DNA of 64,000 nt, taken from positions 235,740 through 299,739 of the forward strand of contig JAHBTD010000004.1 in the NCBI GenBank assembly GCA_019638775.1. Direction: 5' to 3'. Made by a program: the position numbers and the translations under genes. The notes beneath the pieces are model-generated. The model was not told where the DNA came from, made no database searches, and worked only from the letters and a program-made list of their open reading frames with translations. Shown here piece after piece: positions 23,954 through 32,599 of the stretch; the first letter of the stretch is position 1; each line of letters begins with the position of its first letter. This DNA is from Fimbriimonadaceae bacterium. GTDB lineage: Bacteria > Armatimonadota > Fimbriimonadia > Fimbriimonadales > Fimbriimonadaceae.

Positions 23954-24843
23954 GCCTTCTTCGACGCTGCGGATTCGGGTGAAACGAGCACGTTGAGTGA
24001 GCTTGGCTCGACACGGATTTCAGCCTCACGGGCTTTGACGGCGTCGCCATCGAGCACAAATCGTCCCGTCTTTGAAAGGGTGATTTGAACCTGGGAGAGC
24101 TCAGCACTCCAGACCGTGGGCAACTCCGTGTGCCGTCCAAACAAGAGCCCAAGACCATAACGAAAGAGACTCCCGCGATCACCCTTCTTCACCACATATA
24201 CGGAGAGTTTTCCGTCTGTGATGGAGGCCGATTCCGTCACGCGAAAAGGGCCGCCATGCTGTTGAGAACTCGCCGCGACAAACTGAACTGCACGCAGATC
24301 AAGCGCCTCCTTCTCCGACTCAATACGGATTCGGAATGACTTTGCAAATCGAACGGCTCGAAAAAGGGCTGGGATATAAACAAGACGTCCAAACTTCCCT
24401 TTGGGAGAGTTCGCGATGATATCCATGATCTTGGAAGTGATACCAAGCGTCGCGACGTTTACAAAGACATCCGAGTTGAACCTGCCAACGTCGATCTTGG
24501 CGGGTACGGCCTGCTCGTCGAGAAATGTCATCGCATCGGCAGTCGAAATAGGGATTCCAAGTTCATGAGCAAGAGCATTCCCCGTTCCCAGAGGTAAGAC
24601 ACCAAGCATGGTATCCGTGCCCAACAAGAGTTCGGCCGCTTTACGGATGGTGCCGTCGCCACCACCGACGATCAAAGTGCCAACGTCCTTTTTGGCGCTT
24701 GTGATCGCCTTCTCGAACGCCTGAACACTCTCGACCACGCAGATTTCTTTAGCAGCCTCACCCCATCGTTCACGGATCAGATCGATAACCTGGTCACCAC
24801 TCCGTGCATGAGCATTGAGGACAACAGAAAACTTGCCTTTCAT
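23950..24843 (-). CDS. Diacylglycerol/sphingosine-type lipid kinase (YegS/DgkB family)
   Basis: 297 residues, a typical length. The DAGK catalytic domain is recognised from KFSVVLNAHARSG, the nucleotide-binding VGGGDGTIRKAAELL (residues ~58-73), and the VLPLGTGNALAHELGIP motif. The C-terminal lobe ends in RFVLDGDAVKAREAEIRVEPSSLNVLV, the usual strand with the DG(E/D) motif. It phosphorylates a lipid alcohol with ATP at the inner membrane surface; the exact lipid cannot be told from the sequence. Confidence 0.92.
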   Translation of the reverse strand: MKGKFSVVLNAHARSGDQVIDLIRERWGEAAKEICVVESVQAFEKAITSAKKDVGTLIVGGGDGTIRKAAELLLGTDTMLGVLPLGTGNALAHELGIPISTADAMTFLDEQAVPAKIDVGRFNSDVFVNVATLGITSKIMDIIANSPKGKFGRLVYIPALFRAVRFAKSFRIRIESEKEALDLRAVQFVAASSQQHGGPFRVTESASITDGKLSVYVVKKGDRGSLFRYGLGLLFGRHTELPTVWSAELSQVQITLSKTGRFVLDGDAVKAREAEIRVEPSSLNVLVSPESAASKKA

Positions 24844-24883
24844 AAACCCCTATCAAGGTACGCCTCTCACACCAGGAAACGTA

Positions 24884-25360
24884 CTATGACAGGTGCGATT
24901 CGAGGAACCAAAGCTGGACTTCCAGTCCCCGGCTTACCTGCGTGAGCAGATCGGCAGTGATAGGGTCACCCGCTTCGTCCATGCGAACTATGGATTGATG
25001 GAGCATTTCAACGCAGTGGCCCACAGCTTCACAGACGGCCTTGATCGCAGTCTGGCCTGCAATTACCCCCGTCGGAAACCCCTTCAAGGAGCTTTGCTTT
25101 GAGACGACTGCAGTCGAAGCCACGACTGGTTCGCCGAGCTGACGAATCCTCTCAGCAATCAGATCAACCCCTTCCAAAACCGCGGCTCCGACTTCATCAA
25201 AAAGCCTGTGCACGGCGATAAAATCAGGGTCGCGAAGATTCCAATGGGCCAGCTTAATCTGATTATAAAGATCAATGCTGTCGACAAGTAAAGGATTGAG
25301 CTCTGACACTGCTGCCTTTTTACGGTCATTTGATATTGGATTGAAGTTAACTTTGGGCAT
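24884..25360 (-). CDS. dps: Dps-family ferritin-like DNA-protection protein
   Basis: 158 residues from ATG 25360; a GTG 9 bp upstream is possible but less likely. Intersubunit ferroxidase residues are visible in IKLAHWNLRDPDFIAVHRLFDEV and DLIAERIRQLGEP, the hallmark Dps pattern (His, Asp, Glu). It forms a hollow dodecamer that oxidises and stores iron with hydrogen peroxide and shields DNA. The basic N-terminal tail (KVNFNPISNDRKKAA) could contact DNA. Confidence 0.92.
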   Translation of the reverse strand: MPKVNFNPISNDRKKAAVSELNPLLVDSIDLYNQIKLAHWNLRDPDFIAVHRLFDEVGAAVLEGVDLIAERIRQLGEPVVASTAVVSKQSSLKGFPTGVIAGQTAIKAVCEAVGHCVEMLHQSIVRMDEAGDPITADLLTQVSRGLEVQLWFLESHLS

Positions 25361-25408
25361 TTTTCTCACTTTCTAAAATAACCCGAAGAATCGGGCGTAT
25401 AGATTCAT

Positions 25409-25570
25409 ATGTTACATTACGCCGTTGTGTTCTTGATCATAGCGATCATTGCGGCTATTTTTGGATTCGGCAGCATTGCCGGAACGGCTGCAAGTATCGC
25501 CAAGATTCTGTTCTTTGTTTTCTTAGCCATGGCTGTCATATCGTTCTTGACTAAGAAAAAGACAATCTGA
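25409..25570 (+). CDS. DUF1328 small membrane protein (YtjA-like)
   Basis: 53 residues with two hydrophobic helices: [20 protein letters not shown], then [20 protein letters not shown], and a basic KKKTI end. This matches the short DUF1328 family, including the central FGFG-x-IAG-AA-x-IAKILFF. Members are small stress-associated inner-membrane proteins of unknown biochemical role. A small CCCGA/TCGGG hairpin lies at 25382-25395, just upstream. Confidence 0.85.
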   Translation: MLHYAVVFLIIAIIAAIFGFGSIAGTAASIAKILFFVFLAMAVISFLTKKKTI

Positions 25571-25645
25571 CTTGATTGCCAACAAAGCCTCACTATATGT
25601 TCTAATGGCGCATTCGATTGCGTTACTTCATGCTACAATTGAAGC

Positions 25646-26014
25646 GTGAATGGAGACACACTTGATCGCCTGCGCACCCTATGTATGGCGCTGCCAGAAG
25701 CGACTGAACGTCTTAGTCATGGCGAACCGTCGTGGTTCGTCGGCAAGGGTAAGCAGTTTGTCATTTACGCCAACCATCACCACGACAATCGACTGGCGTT
25801 TTGGTGTGCGGCTCCGCCAGGAGTCCAAGAGGCGTTAGTCTCAGACGAGCCTCAGAGGTTTTTTCGCCCGCCCTATGTCGGCCCGAAAGGTTGGTTGGGA
25901 GTGTATTTGGATGTGCCCTTGGATTGGGATGAGATTGCTGGGATTGTTGAGAATGCCTACCGAACGGTCGCCCCGGCGAAGTTAGCTGCTTTGTTGGATA
26001 CGGATCGGAGCTGA
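25646..26014 (+). CDS. MmcQ/YjbR-like DNA-binding-fold protein
   Basis: 122 residues with a GTG start. The order is typical of the YjbR/MmcQ fold: LRTLCMALPEATERLSHGEPSWFVGKGKQFVIYANHHHDNRLAFWCAAPPGVQEAL, then FFRPPYVGPKGWLGVYLDVPLDWDEIAGIVENAYRTVAPAKL. The conserved W-x-G and YVGPKGWLG motifs are intact. Proposed to bind DNA or small ligands; no function is established. The 3' end overlaps a convergent gene by 33 bp. Confidence 0.85.
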   Translation: MNGDTLDRLRTLCMALPEATERLSHGEPSWFVGKGKQFVIYANHHHDNRLAFWCAAPPGVQEALVSDEPQRFFRPPYVGPKGWLGVYLDVPLDWDEIAGIVENAYRTVAPAKLAALLDTDRS

Positions 26015-26506
26015 ACTCGGCTTTGTGACGTGCTGCCTTGAAAACAAGAGCACGACAGCGGCACAGCCCCCTAAGACACCGTAAGCCACTATCACATCGG
26101 GCAAAGAAGCAATGCGTACGATTAATATGCCCCGTACCTCTAAGATCATCAGAGCATAGGCAAGTGCTATCCAGATAAAGCGAGGCCACTTGAATTGAAG
26201 ATTCGGTTGGTAGCCAGCAACTGTCCAAACCAGGAATCCACAAATCAGCCATCCTAAGTACCAGAACACGGGCGAGGTTTCTTTGAATTGGTAGCCGCCG
26301 AGGTGTGCATGAAAATTGGTTGTCTCATCCATTGGGGCTACGATGCCAGCGGGAATGTAGGAAGGGATGGTTACGAACACATGGTATAACCATTGTTCGA
26401 CAGTTTCCGAACCCATTCCCACGACAAAAAGCAAAACCCACAGCGACGCCACTATACTGAGAGCAACTCTATTCGCAGTGTTAACTCGTGACTTCATGGG
26501 AAACAC
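25982..26506 (-). CDS. Multi-pass membrane protein of unknown function
   Basis: 174 residues (a start at MKSRV, 26497, is also possible). Four to five hydrophobic segments: VALSIVASLWVLLFVVGMG, VFWYLGWLICGFLVWTVAG, FIWIALAYALMILEVRGIL and IVAYGVLGGCAAVVLLF. A polar loop with PMDETTNFHAHLGGYQFKE lies between helices one and two. No family was recognised. Upstream base composition is AT-richer than average. Confidence 0.6.
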   Translation of the reverse strand: MFPMKSRVNTANRVALSIVASLWVLLFVVGMGSETVEQWLYHVFVTIPSYIPAGIVAPMDETTNFHAHLGGYQFKETSPVFWYLGWLICGFLVWTVAGYQPNLQFKWPRFIWIALAYALMILEVRGILIVRIASLPDVIVAYGVLGGCAAVVLLFSRQHVTKPSSAPIRIQQSS

Positions 26507-26574
26507 CTACGTATACGACCACTTACTGTAGATACGAGGTTCATGCACCCGGTTTTGCCGTCCGATCTATAAGG

Positions 26575-27228
26575 TCATTTCGCGTAGTCTGAAACCGTCG
26601 GGGATTGGGAACCGTCATAGACAGGCGTTTTGTCCTCAGCAAGAATGGCGAGTTCCGCATCATAGCCTCCCAGGATCGTTGCCAACCAAGCTGCACCAGC
26701 CCGTGCGTATGGTCGCTTATGGTCGTCGACCGCCTTCTTGCAAGTTGAATGAATCCGCGCCCACACCGTGTCTGGTAGCTGATGCATTCCTCTGCCCTTC
26801 CACCGCTCTGCCCACTGTGCGTTCTGTGCAGCGTTAGCGAGGGCAAAGATTGCCGAACTTCGCGTTGAGTCATGAGCCGACTCATCCTCGTAGATATCGA
26901 TTAGTCTTTCAACGTTCAGGGAATTGATCTGCGGAGAACGGTTCAGCGCAATGATGACCCAGTCGCCAAACTCTTGGGCTTTGTGAAGGTCAAGCTGTTT
27001 CCACAAATAGTGGGCAACCCATGGAGCCCGGTCATCCCTCGCCATGGCTAGCAGCGCTGTGACTCTGATGCCTGCTTTGTCCTCGCCCTCGCATAGATTT
27101 TCATATACCCATCTCGCAGTCTTCGCCGAGGCACCATGTTTGCGACTAGGTTCGAGGCAGAGCATCAACTGACTCGTGCTCATCGCACGCAGTTGTTCCT
27201 TTCGCCACTTCCACCCATGCTTAGGCAA
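26575..27228 (-). CDS. Hypothetical alpha-helical (HEAT-like) protein
   Basis: 217 residues, predicted mostly helical with repeated short helices (VTALLAMARDDRAPWVAHYLWKQL, TRSSAIFALANAAQNAQWAERW, RPYARAGAAWLATILGGYDAEL), reminiscent of HEAT-like scaffolds. No signal peptide or catalytic motif. The role is unknown. The gaps on both sides are short, and the next gene on the strand is the NAD-kinase-like gene. Confidence 0.55.
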   Translation of the reverse strand: MPKHGWKWRKEQLRAMSTSQLMLCLEPSRKHGASAKTARWVYENLCEGEDKAGIRVTALLAMARDDRAPWVAHYLWKQLDLHKAQEFGDWVIIALNRSPQINSLNVERLIDIYEDESAHDSTRSSAIFALANAAQNAQWAERWKGRGMHQLPDTVWARIHSTCKKAVDDHKRPYARAGAAWLATILGGYDAELAILAEDKTPVYDGSQSPTVSDYAK

Positions 27229-27283
27229 TCATTATCTCCTTCTGTCTATTTCACATATCCTATAGCAGTATTTCAAGAACAGG

Positions 27284-28216
27284 TCACTTGTACGCCAAGG
27301 ACACCCGCCGCTCCGCAATCCCAATCCGGGCGCTCGACCCGCTATTGAACGGCAAGAAGTCCTCTTCAATTCCATCGCTGAAGATCACCCCGTTCTGCGG
27401 CATCTCCGAGACAAGAAGAAGCTCCTCCCCTTCGACAATCCGACCCGCACAAAGCGACGTTTGCGTGATCTTGCTCCCGAACGGCTCCCGCACGCTAAAT
27501 CTTAGCTCTGGTGAACTCATCGACCAAGCATAGTCCGGCTCTCTTTGAGGCTCATTCCATACCGACGCGCTAATCTCCTCGGCGCCAGTCACCACCGACC
27601 GATACCACCCCGTCGAGCCCGCCCCCGTCGAGACAATGATCCCACTGGAAGAGTGCCTTTCTCGACGGCCTTCAAACGCGATCTCGTAACGGGCGGAGAC
27701 GTGGGTTCGCTGACCGATAAAAAGGTCGTTCACACCAAAGAGAGTCTGCCCGTTGTTCAGAGTAGCCTGGGCCATCACAACCTGTGTCAGATTCAGCCTT
27801 TGAGCAAGAACAGCTTTCCAAACTGCTTCCACATGATAAGTCGAGAAGGTCGCCAACACGCCATCGATCCGACTGGGGTCCGGGTTAAAAGGAATGATAG
27901 GTTGATGATCCAAATACTTTGCCGTGTTTACGACAAGACCATCTGGACCAAGCGTGGCGACCAGATCATGCGGCCCGAATACGAAGTTAGGAAGAAACTT
28001 CCGGTCGACCTCTTGAAACCGAATGCCCTCGGGAATGCTCGCCCGGATGAGGTCCAGTGCGCTTTCATAGCGGGCATGAAAGTCAGCAAAGTCGTCGTAT
28101 GAGCCTCCACCATGGGTCAGATAAAAGCGGGCCTGTTCCGCGCTGCCAAACCGCTCGATCAGTTCTTCCAGCGGGGTCTTCTTAGTGATAAGAACAATCT
28201 TATCAACTCTTTCCAC
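27284..28216 (-). CDS. NAD-kinase-like protein
   Basis: 310 residues with a GTG start. NAD-kinase features are seen: VATLGPDGLVVNTAKYL (the family's GGDG motif appears here as GPDG, keeping the Asp), PIIPFNPDPSRIDGVL, then NDLFIGQRTHVSARYEI, and the second signature SSGIIVSTGAGSTGWYRSV. The N-terminal ~90 residues are unlike classical NadK (THGGGSYDDFADFHARYESAL), so this is a divergent subfamily and its substrate may not be NAD. It overlaps the SPFH gene upstream by 14 bp, so the two are translationally linked. Confidence 0.82.
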   Translation of the reverse strand: MERVDKIVLITKKTPLEELIERFGSAEQARFYLTHGGGSYDDFADFHARYESALDLIRASIPEGIRFQEVDRKFLPNFVFGPHDLVATLGPDGLVVNTAKYLDHQPIIPFNPDPSRIDGVLATFSTYHVEAVWKAVLAQRLNLTQVVMAQATLNNGQTLFGVNDLFIGQRTHVSARYEIAFEGRRERHSSSGIIVSTGAGSTGWYRSVVTGAEEISASVWNEPQREPDYAWSMSSPELRFSVREPFGSKITQTSLCAGRIVEGEELLLVSEMPQNGVIFSDGIEEDFLPFNSGSSARIGIAERRVSLAYK

Positions 28217-29120
28217 TAGGTGTTCCCTTGCTGTCCAAGAGCGCGGCCAAAACCTCGGAGGTGATGGTCAGGTTTCCTACCTTTTGGGCATTGTCTCCAA
28301 TCGACTTGATCCCGAGAGCGAGGATCTCTTGGGGCGTAAGCGCACTGTAAGCCTTCAACTCCATTTCGAGGGCCCTTGCTCGATAGGCTGCCTCTTCTTC
28401 AGTCGCCTTGCCTCGCGTCTCAGCTTCCTTCAAGGCATTCGCCCCCTCCAAATCCAACAGCTTGTCGCGCTGTGCCGCAAGAGCGATATCGGCGTCCATT
28501 TGCTTCTCCTGAATCTTCTGTTCATTCTCGACTGCGGCTTCCCGACGGGCATAAATCGCTTCATCGGCTTTCCTCAACAAAGTCTCACGATAATCGGCTT
28601 CCAGCGCTTTGCCCACCTCTGGGGTAGGTGTGATCGACAGGAAGTGCAGACCCAATACCGCCACACCTAACTCAGCCAGCACCTCCGAGCTTTGCACTTG
28701 TGCATAGACCGCGTTGGCAACCGTATCCGACTGCCGGATCGTTTCTTCAAGGGTTAGCGCCTGGATTTCAGCCCGCGTATGCAGCTGAATCACGTTCGCA
28801 ACCCTCTGCGGTAAACGCTCCAAATCGGTGCTCATCCGCTTGCGAGAGCGCGCATCGATGGTGAAATTCATCGTCTCCGCCGCCCGCTCCGCGTTTGCGA
28901 TGCGATAGGTGTACTGCCCTTGAATCGTGACCTGCTGGAAGTTGTTCGTCACCTCGTTGAAGACGAAATTGCCATCCATGCTGCTGGTTGGCACCAAGAC
29001 GATATTGGTCTTCAATGGCATATAAGGAAAGGAGAGACCAAGCCCTTGCCGGCGAGTCTTGCCATCGACTACCTGCATCACATACTCGGTCGGCTGCGCT
29101 TTAAAGTAGCTAACGATCAC
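28203..29120 (-). CDS. SPFH/Band-7 domain protein
   Basis: 305 residues with a GTG start. The SPFH domain spans residues ~15-170: GQYTYRIANAERAAETMNFTID, then ADYRETLLRKADEAIYARREAAVENEQ. A long charged coiled-coil follows (EKQMDADIALAAQRDKLLDLEGANALKEAETRGKATEEEA), and the C-terminal AYSALTPQEILALGIKSIG resembles flotillin/prohibitin ends. There is no obvious N-terminal membrane anchor, so membrane association may be peripheral. It precedes and overlaps the NAD-kinase-like gene. Confidence 0.87.
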   Translation of the reverse strand: MIVSYFKAQPTEYVMQVVDGKTRRQGLGLSFPYMPLKTNIVLVPTSSMDGNFVFNEVTNNFQQVTIQGQYTYRIANAERAAETMNFTIDARSRKRMSTDLERLPQRVANVIQLHTRAEIQALTLEETIRQSDTVANAVYAQVQSSEVLAELGVAVLGLHFLSITPTPEVGKALEADYRETLLRKADEAIYARREAAVENEQKIQEKQMDADIALAAQRDKLLDLEGANALKEAETRGKATEEEAAYRARALEMELKAYSALTPQEILALGIKSIGDNAQKVGNLTITSEVLAALLDSKGTPSGKS

Positions 29121-29577
29121 ATCTCAGGTTTACCCTACTTGCGTCGGTACTCAACGTACTATGCTGTGCAAAAGGTTGTTGCACCGCTGCAGCGCCAAAG
29201 GCGAAACCGATAGCCGATGACGAGAAGCCTAAATCATTCAGACTCTGGTTTCCCAAAAAAATCGCATATGCAAAGACTGTTGAACGGAAGGTTACGAATG
29301 TCAGCGCTCAATTAAACTCTTTACGACAAAATTTTGGGATTCGCAGAGCAATACTTCCAGTGTCCTGTCCAATCCGCAGTGAAGCATTCATCCCGTCTGG
29401 CTTCCGAATTTGTCCGAGAACTGGATCAGCAGACCAAGTGACTGCCTTAGCGTTCTATAGTCTGAAATGACGGAGCCGTAAAAATAGCCGTCAGTGACAA
29501 TAATACAAGAAGGGGTTTAGCATATGCTGATGTACTTTTAGATTGTTGCACAGATCTGGCGAGCTCAAACTTATAAT
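29121..29577. other. Intergenic region without recognised gene
   Basis: About 460 bp between the SPFH gene start and the hairpin at 29578. It is moderately AT-rich. A small GACGG/CCGTC hairpin occurs near 29467, but no gene is supported here. Confidence 0.5.
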
Positions 29578-29616
29578 GACAACGGGACAGAGGGAGGCAA
29601 CGTCTATCCCGTTGTC
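29578..29616 (-). terminator. Hairpin after second PEP-CTERM gene
   Basis: A perfect 10-bp stem GACAACGGGA/TCCCGTTGTC with a 19-nt loop, starting 10 bp after the minus-strand stop at 29626. A short T-poor tail follows. Probable transcription end. Confidence 0.55.
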
Positions 29617-29625
29617 GGCGCAAGT

Positions 29626-30426
29626 TTACTTACATGAAAGTTTTTTTCGGGCTGTCATGTATGCTATTGACCCCATCAGCAATGCCGCTAATGATGCGGG
29701 TTCTGGAACCGGATCAAGAGTCGCCGTTAGAACTCCACTATTATCGGAGAGTGTACCGATTGTGTCGGTGATCATTACTCGAACGTCTCGGCCAAAGACT
29801 TCAGTCGAGCCCCCAACCATAACTGGGGCGTAATCAATCGCGCCGTCCGGCGTGATGAATTGCAACATTGCACCATGATACGGCGAGCTTGGAGATCCAT
29901 GATGGGCAAAACCCGACAGGCTTACCTTGTATATGCCAATGGTTGAGCTTGTCAAGAAAGGCTGAACTGTTGTATGCGTGTGCTCTGCAACGTTCGTGTT
30001 TGCAAAGAGCGTCCCGGCAAACTGAACGTTGTTCGCACCATCGCGTAATATCAGGTCAACCTGACCTGAGTTATCGAATAGACTCCCCTGGGCATCGGTC
30101 AGGAATGCAATCCCGGGGCTCAAAGCATTCAGGTTCGAGTTCCCACTGATCGGGACTCGCATGTATGAGATGCCACTGCCCGGCGGATGAAACTGCCAGA
30201 CGATGGACTTCCAGATGGCAGAAGCCGGAGCCCCGTAGCGTGGACTACCTTGAGCTTCAAGGGATAGTGATCCGCCAAGGCCAGGCAAGTACGCGGAGTT
30301 TGTCGTAGTCAATTCAAGGACATTAGTCTGTGAATCGATTGATACTGATTCGTTGCTCATTGCGAAACTTGCCGCTAAAGCAATGCAGAAAGCAACAATG
30401 ATTCTCAATTTTGAAACATTTTTCAA
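29626..30426 (-). CDS. PEP-CTERM exported protein
   Basis: About 266 residues from a TTG start with GGGG 8 bases upstream; a GTG 45 bp further upstream has no ribosome site. The N-terminus is a signal peptide (KLRIIVAFCIALAASFAMS). The mature part is a Gly/Ser/Asn-rich beta sheet protein without a recognised domain. The C-terminus is PEP-CTERM: DPVPEPASLAALLMGSIAY, followed by TARKKLSCK, so it should be sorted by an exosortase. It is divergent from the ECF sigma gene at 30648, about 220 bp away. Confidence 0.85.
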   Translation of the reverse strand: MKNVSKLRIIVAFCIALAASFAMSNESVSIDSQTNVLELTTTNSAYLPGLGGSLSLEAQGSPRYGAPASAIWKSIVWQFHPPGSGISYMRVPISGNSNLNALSPGIAFLTDAQGSLFDNSGQVDLILRDGANNVQFAGTLFANTNVAEHTHTTVQPFLTSSTIGIYKVSLSGFAHHGSPSSPYHGAMLQFITPDGAIDYAPVMVGGSTEVFGRDVRVMITDTIGTLSDNSGVLTATLDPVPEPASLAALLMGSIAYMTARKKLSCK

Positions 30427-30647
30427 TTTTGCACCCCTATCGGTGAATGGCGAACCGCGATAGCAATTCACGCACTAGGTTAGGTGCAGCAAATCTTTTT
30501 CTCCATGCGTTGCTATTAAAAAAATTGGAGAGCATTCAACTATTTTCTCGCTTGTGCATGGGAAGAAAACGTGATCCTGTCTAATAAAGTGAAGAGAACT
30601 TTCAGCAACCTCTTTGCATCGCCTTGAAGTTGTTGATGGGAGGCATG

Positions 30648-31238
30648 ATGAAGGATTTCGACAAGTTTTTACGCGACAATTTTATTGGCGTCTATCGCTT
30701 CTGTCGGGCATGGCTCAAGAATCCCGATCTTGCGAACGACGCAACTGTAGCGATTATGTTGAAGGCGAAAGAAGAGTATGCAAGGTTACAAAGTGCTAGA
30801 GATCCGATTGCATTTCTGTTCGGTATCGCCCGAAATGTCTGTCGCGATACTTTGCGACAGTGCAAAAGCCAGGATGCCCATGAGTGTCAAATGCCCGAGG
30901 ACTTTGACCCCAAGGTTGTCGTGATATTGTTTGCCCACTCCGCCGGACTCGAGGCAAAACTGGTTCGAGTGATACTGAACTACTGTTCAGGACCTCACCC
31001 CCGAATGGACTGTTTGGCCCGTATGCGTTTACTTGGAGCGCTTCTCCTTCGATTTATCGAAGGTATGGGAAATACACGGATCGCAGAGATACTGGAACAA
31101 CCTCCTGGAACAGTCCACGCATGGATTCGACGCTTCCTTGTTTGGCTCCGCAATGAAGTCCAGGGCCCAGGTTTTGGCGGAGACCACGATGTCGACGCGG
31201 ATCGTGATGCCGAAGATCCACCAGCCGAAGACAACTGA
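30648..31238 (+). CDS. Divergent ECF-like sigma factor
   Basis: 196 residues. Start chosen at the second of two tandem ATGs because GGGAGG lies 4 bases upstream of it. The N-terminal half resembles sigma region 2 (FDKFLRDNFIGVYRFCRAWLKNPDLANDATVAIMLKA, PIAFLFGIARNVCRDTLRQC). The C-terminal half has a helix-turn-helix, RIAEILEQPPGTVHAWIRRFLVWLRNE, like region 4. An acidic tail (HDVDADRDAEDPPAEDN) follows. It is quite diverged from canonical ECF sequences. The anti-sigma-like gene begins 32 bp downstream. Confidence 0.75.
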   Translation: MKDFDKFLRDNFIGVYRFCRAWLKNPDLANDATVAIMLKAKEEYARLQSARDPIAFLFGIARNVCRDTLRQCKSQDAHECQMPEDFDPKVVVILFAHSAGLEAKLVRVILNYCSGPHPRMDCLARMRLLGALLLRFIEGMGNTRIAEILEQPPGTVHAWIRRFLVWLRNEVQGPGFGGDHDVDADRDAEDPPAEDN

Positions 31239-31270
31239 ACACACGACCGATTTCGTGAGGAGAATACACC

Positions 31271-32527
31271 ATGAATACACACTGCGACGCCTCAAAAATT
31301 GCGGCCTATGCTGCCGGTAAATTGACCGATGCCGAACTTGATGCCATCGATGTTCATCTCGAACAGTGCACTGACTGCCGTCTCAAGATAGAGAGCCAGA
31401 TTGCACCGTTTGGGCAAGTCCTTCTTGGCGCCTTGCACACACCTGAACCCGACAAAAAAACTCGCGACGAAATTTTGCAGGCCGTAAGCCATCCGGTCAA
31501 ATTCAAGGTCGCCCGCATACTTGGCGTTGCGGCGAGTCGGAAAGTCATTGTTCCAGCGATCCCATTACTGGCGTTGTTGATTACAGTCGTTGCGCTGTTC
31601 ATGCCTCATCCAAGCATTCAGCCCGTTGCGATTGCGGCTCAATTTGGTACCGATGGAATTATTCCGGCGTCTCGATTCCTTGACTTCGATACTGGCAGCC
31701 TCGACTCGATGAAATTCACACCGTTGCAGCCTCCCATGGTGCTTCCAGATGGAAGAATCGAGAACTATTGGGAGATTGACAAGACGGTAGGACATGCCGG
31801 TAAAGGATCGCTAAAGCTTTACCACCGATATTGGGGGGGCGTTGTTCGACGCACAATTGACATTCCAATTCCACGAGGAACGCTGGTCACCTTCACGGCG
31901 TGGGTTCTTTCCCCGAACGGCGGGTCAGTACAAAACAAGTGGCTTTCGTCCGGGCTTTATCTCGGCGACGTCAGCGCGAAAGAGCCCATTCAGTCCGTTG
32001 ACTTGCCATCCTTCAGCAGGCTCACGGAATGGACTCCAGTAGTGCTGAGGGCGACATCCGTCGTGGATACGCAAGGGGTAACCATCGAGTTCAGCACCGC
32101 TAGCGGACACGGAATGACGGATCAGGGAGCGGAATACAAGTCATTTGATTGGGCAACATGGATAGATGACATTTACATCGGTGTCGTCTTAAACGGAAAA
32201 ACCGACTCGTACTCCATTCGCGGAGATACGATCGACGCCTACATACGTATTCCAAACGGTTACAAACCGGAAAACATTGTTCCGACAAGCCTCTTTCTAC
32301 GGGTTGGATTCGACGAAATTCCGCTTCAGGAGGGAAAGATCGTTGGAATCAAGGATGGCCAAGTACACATTCGATTCGTCTCGGCATTGGCAGTGGAACG
32401 TATGGCAATCCCCTATGTCGATTTGAAATTGCCTAAATCGGCGCAGATTCGTGGACGCGTGCGCTTCGGCGAATACGATGTGCCCTTCGTGACTCCGATC
32501 AATGAGAATGTCAAACAGACGAAATAG
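31271..32527 (+). CDS. Membrane anti-sigma-like protein with extracytoplasmic sensor domain
   Basis: 418 residues; GAGGAG lies 7-8 bases before ATG. The N-terminal zinc finger is typical of anti-sigma proteins: MNTHCDASKIAAYAAGKLTDAEL, then DVHLEQCTDCRLK (His-x3-Cys-x2-Cys). A membrane helix at ~88-110 (VIVPAIPLLALLITVVALF) leads to an external beta-rich domain of ~300 residues (GKGSLKLYHRYWGGVVRRTIDIPIPRG, DWATWIDDIYIGVVL) resembling carbohydrate-binding folds. This is a plausible surface sensor controlling the upstream sigma factor. Confidence 0.8.
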   Translation: MNTHCDASKIAAYAAGKLTDAELDAIDVHLEQCTDCRLKIESQIAPFGQVLLGALHTPEPDKKTRDEILQAVSHPVKFKVARILGVAASRKVIVPAIPLLALLITVVALFMPHPSIQPVAIAAQFGTDGIIPASRFLDFDTGSLDSMKFTPLQPPMVLPDGRIENYWEIDKTVGHAGKGSLKLYHRYWGGVVRRTIDIPIPRGTLVTFTAWVLSPNGGSVQNKWLSSGLYLGDVSAKEPIQSVDLPSFSRLTEWTPVVLRATSVVDTQGVTIEFSTASGHGMTDQGAEYKSFDWATWIDDIYIGVVLNGKTDSYSIRGDTIDAYIRIPNGYKPENIVPTSLFLRVGFDEIPLQEGKIVGIKDGQVHIRFVSALAVERMAIPYVDLKLPKSAQIRGRVRFGEYDVPFVTPINENVKQTK

Positions 32528-32599
32528 GTTTTCGTGGGCCGTAGCCCCATTCTGAGCGACAACCAGCAGTCCATTTTGAGAGCCGATAAAGGCATTAAG

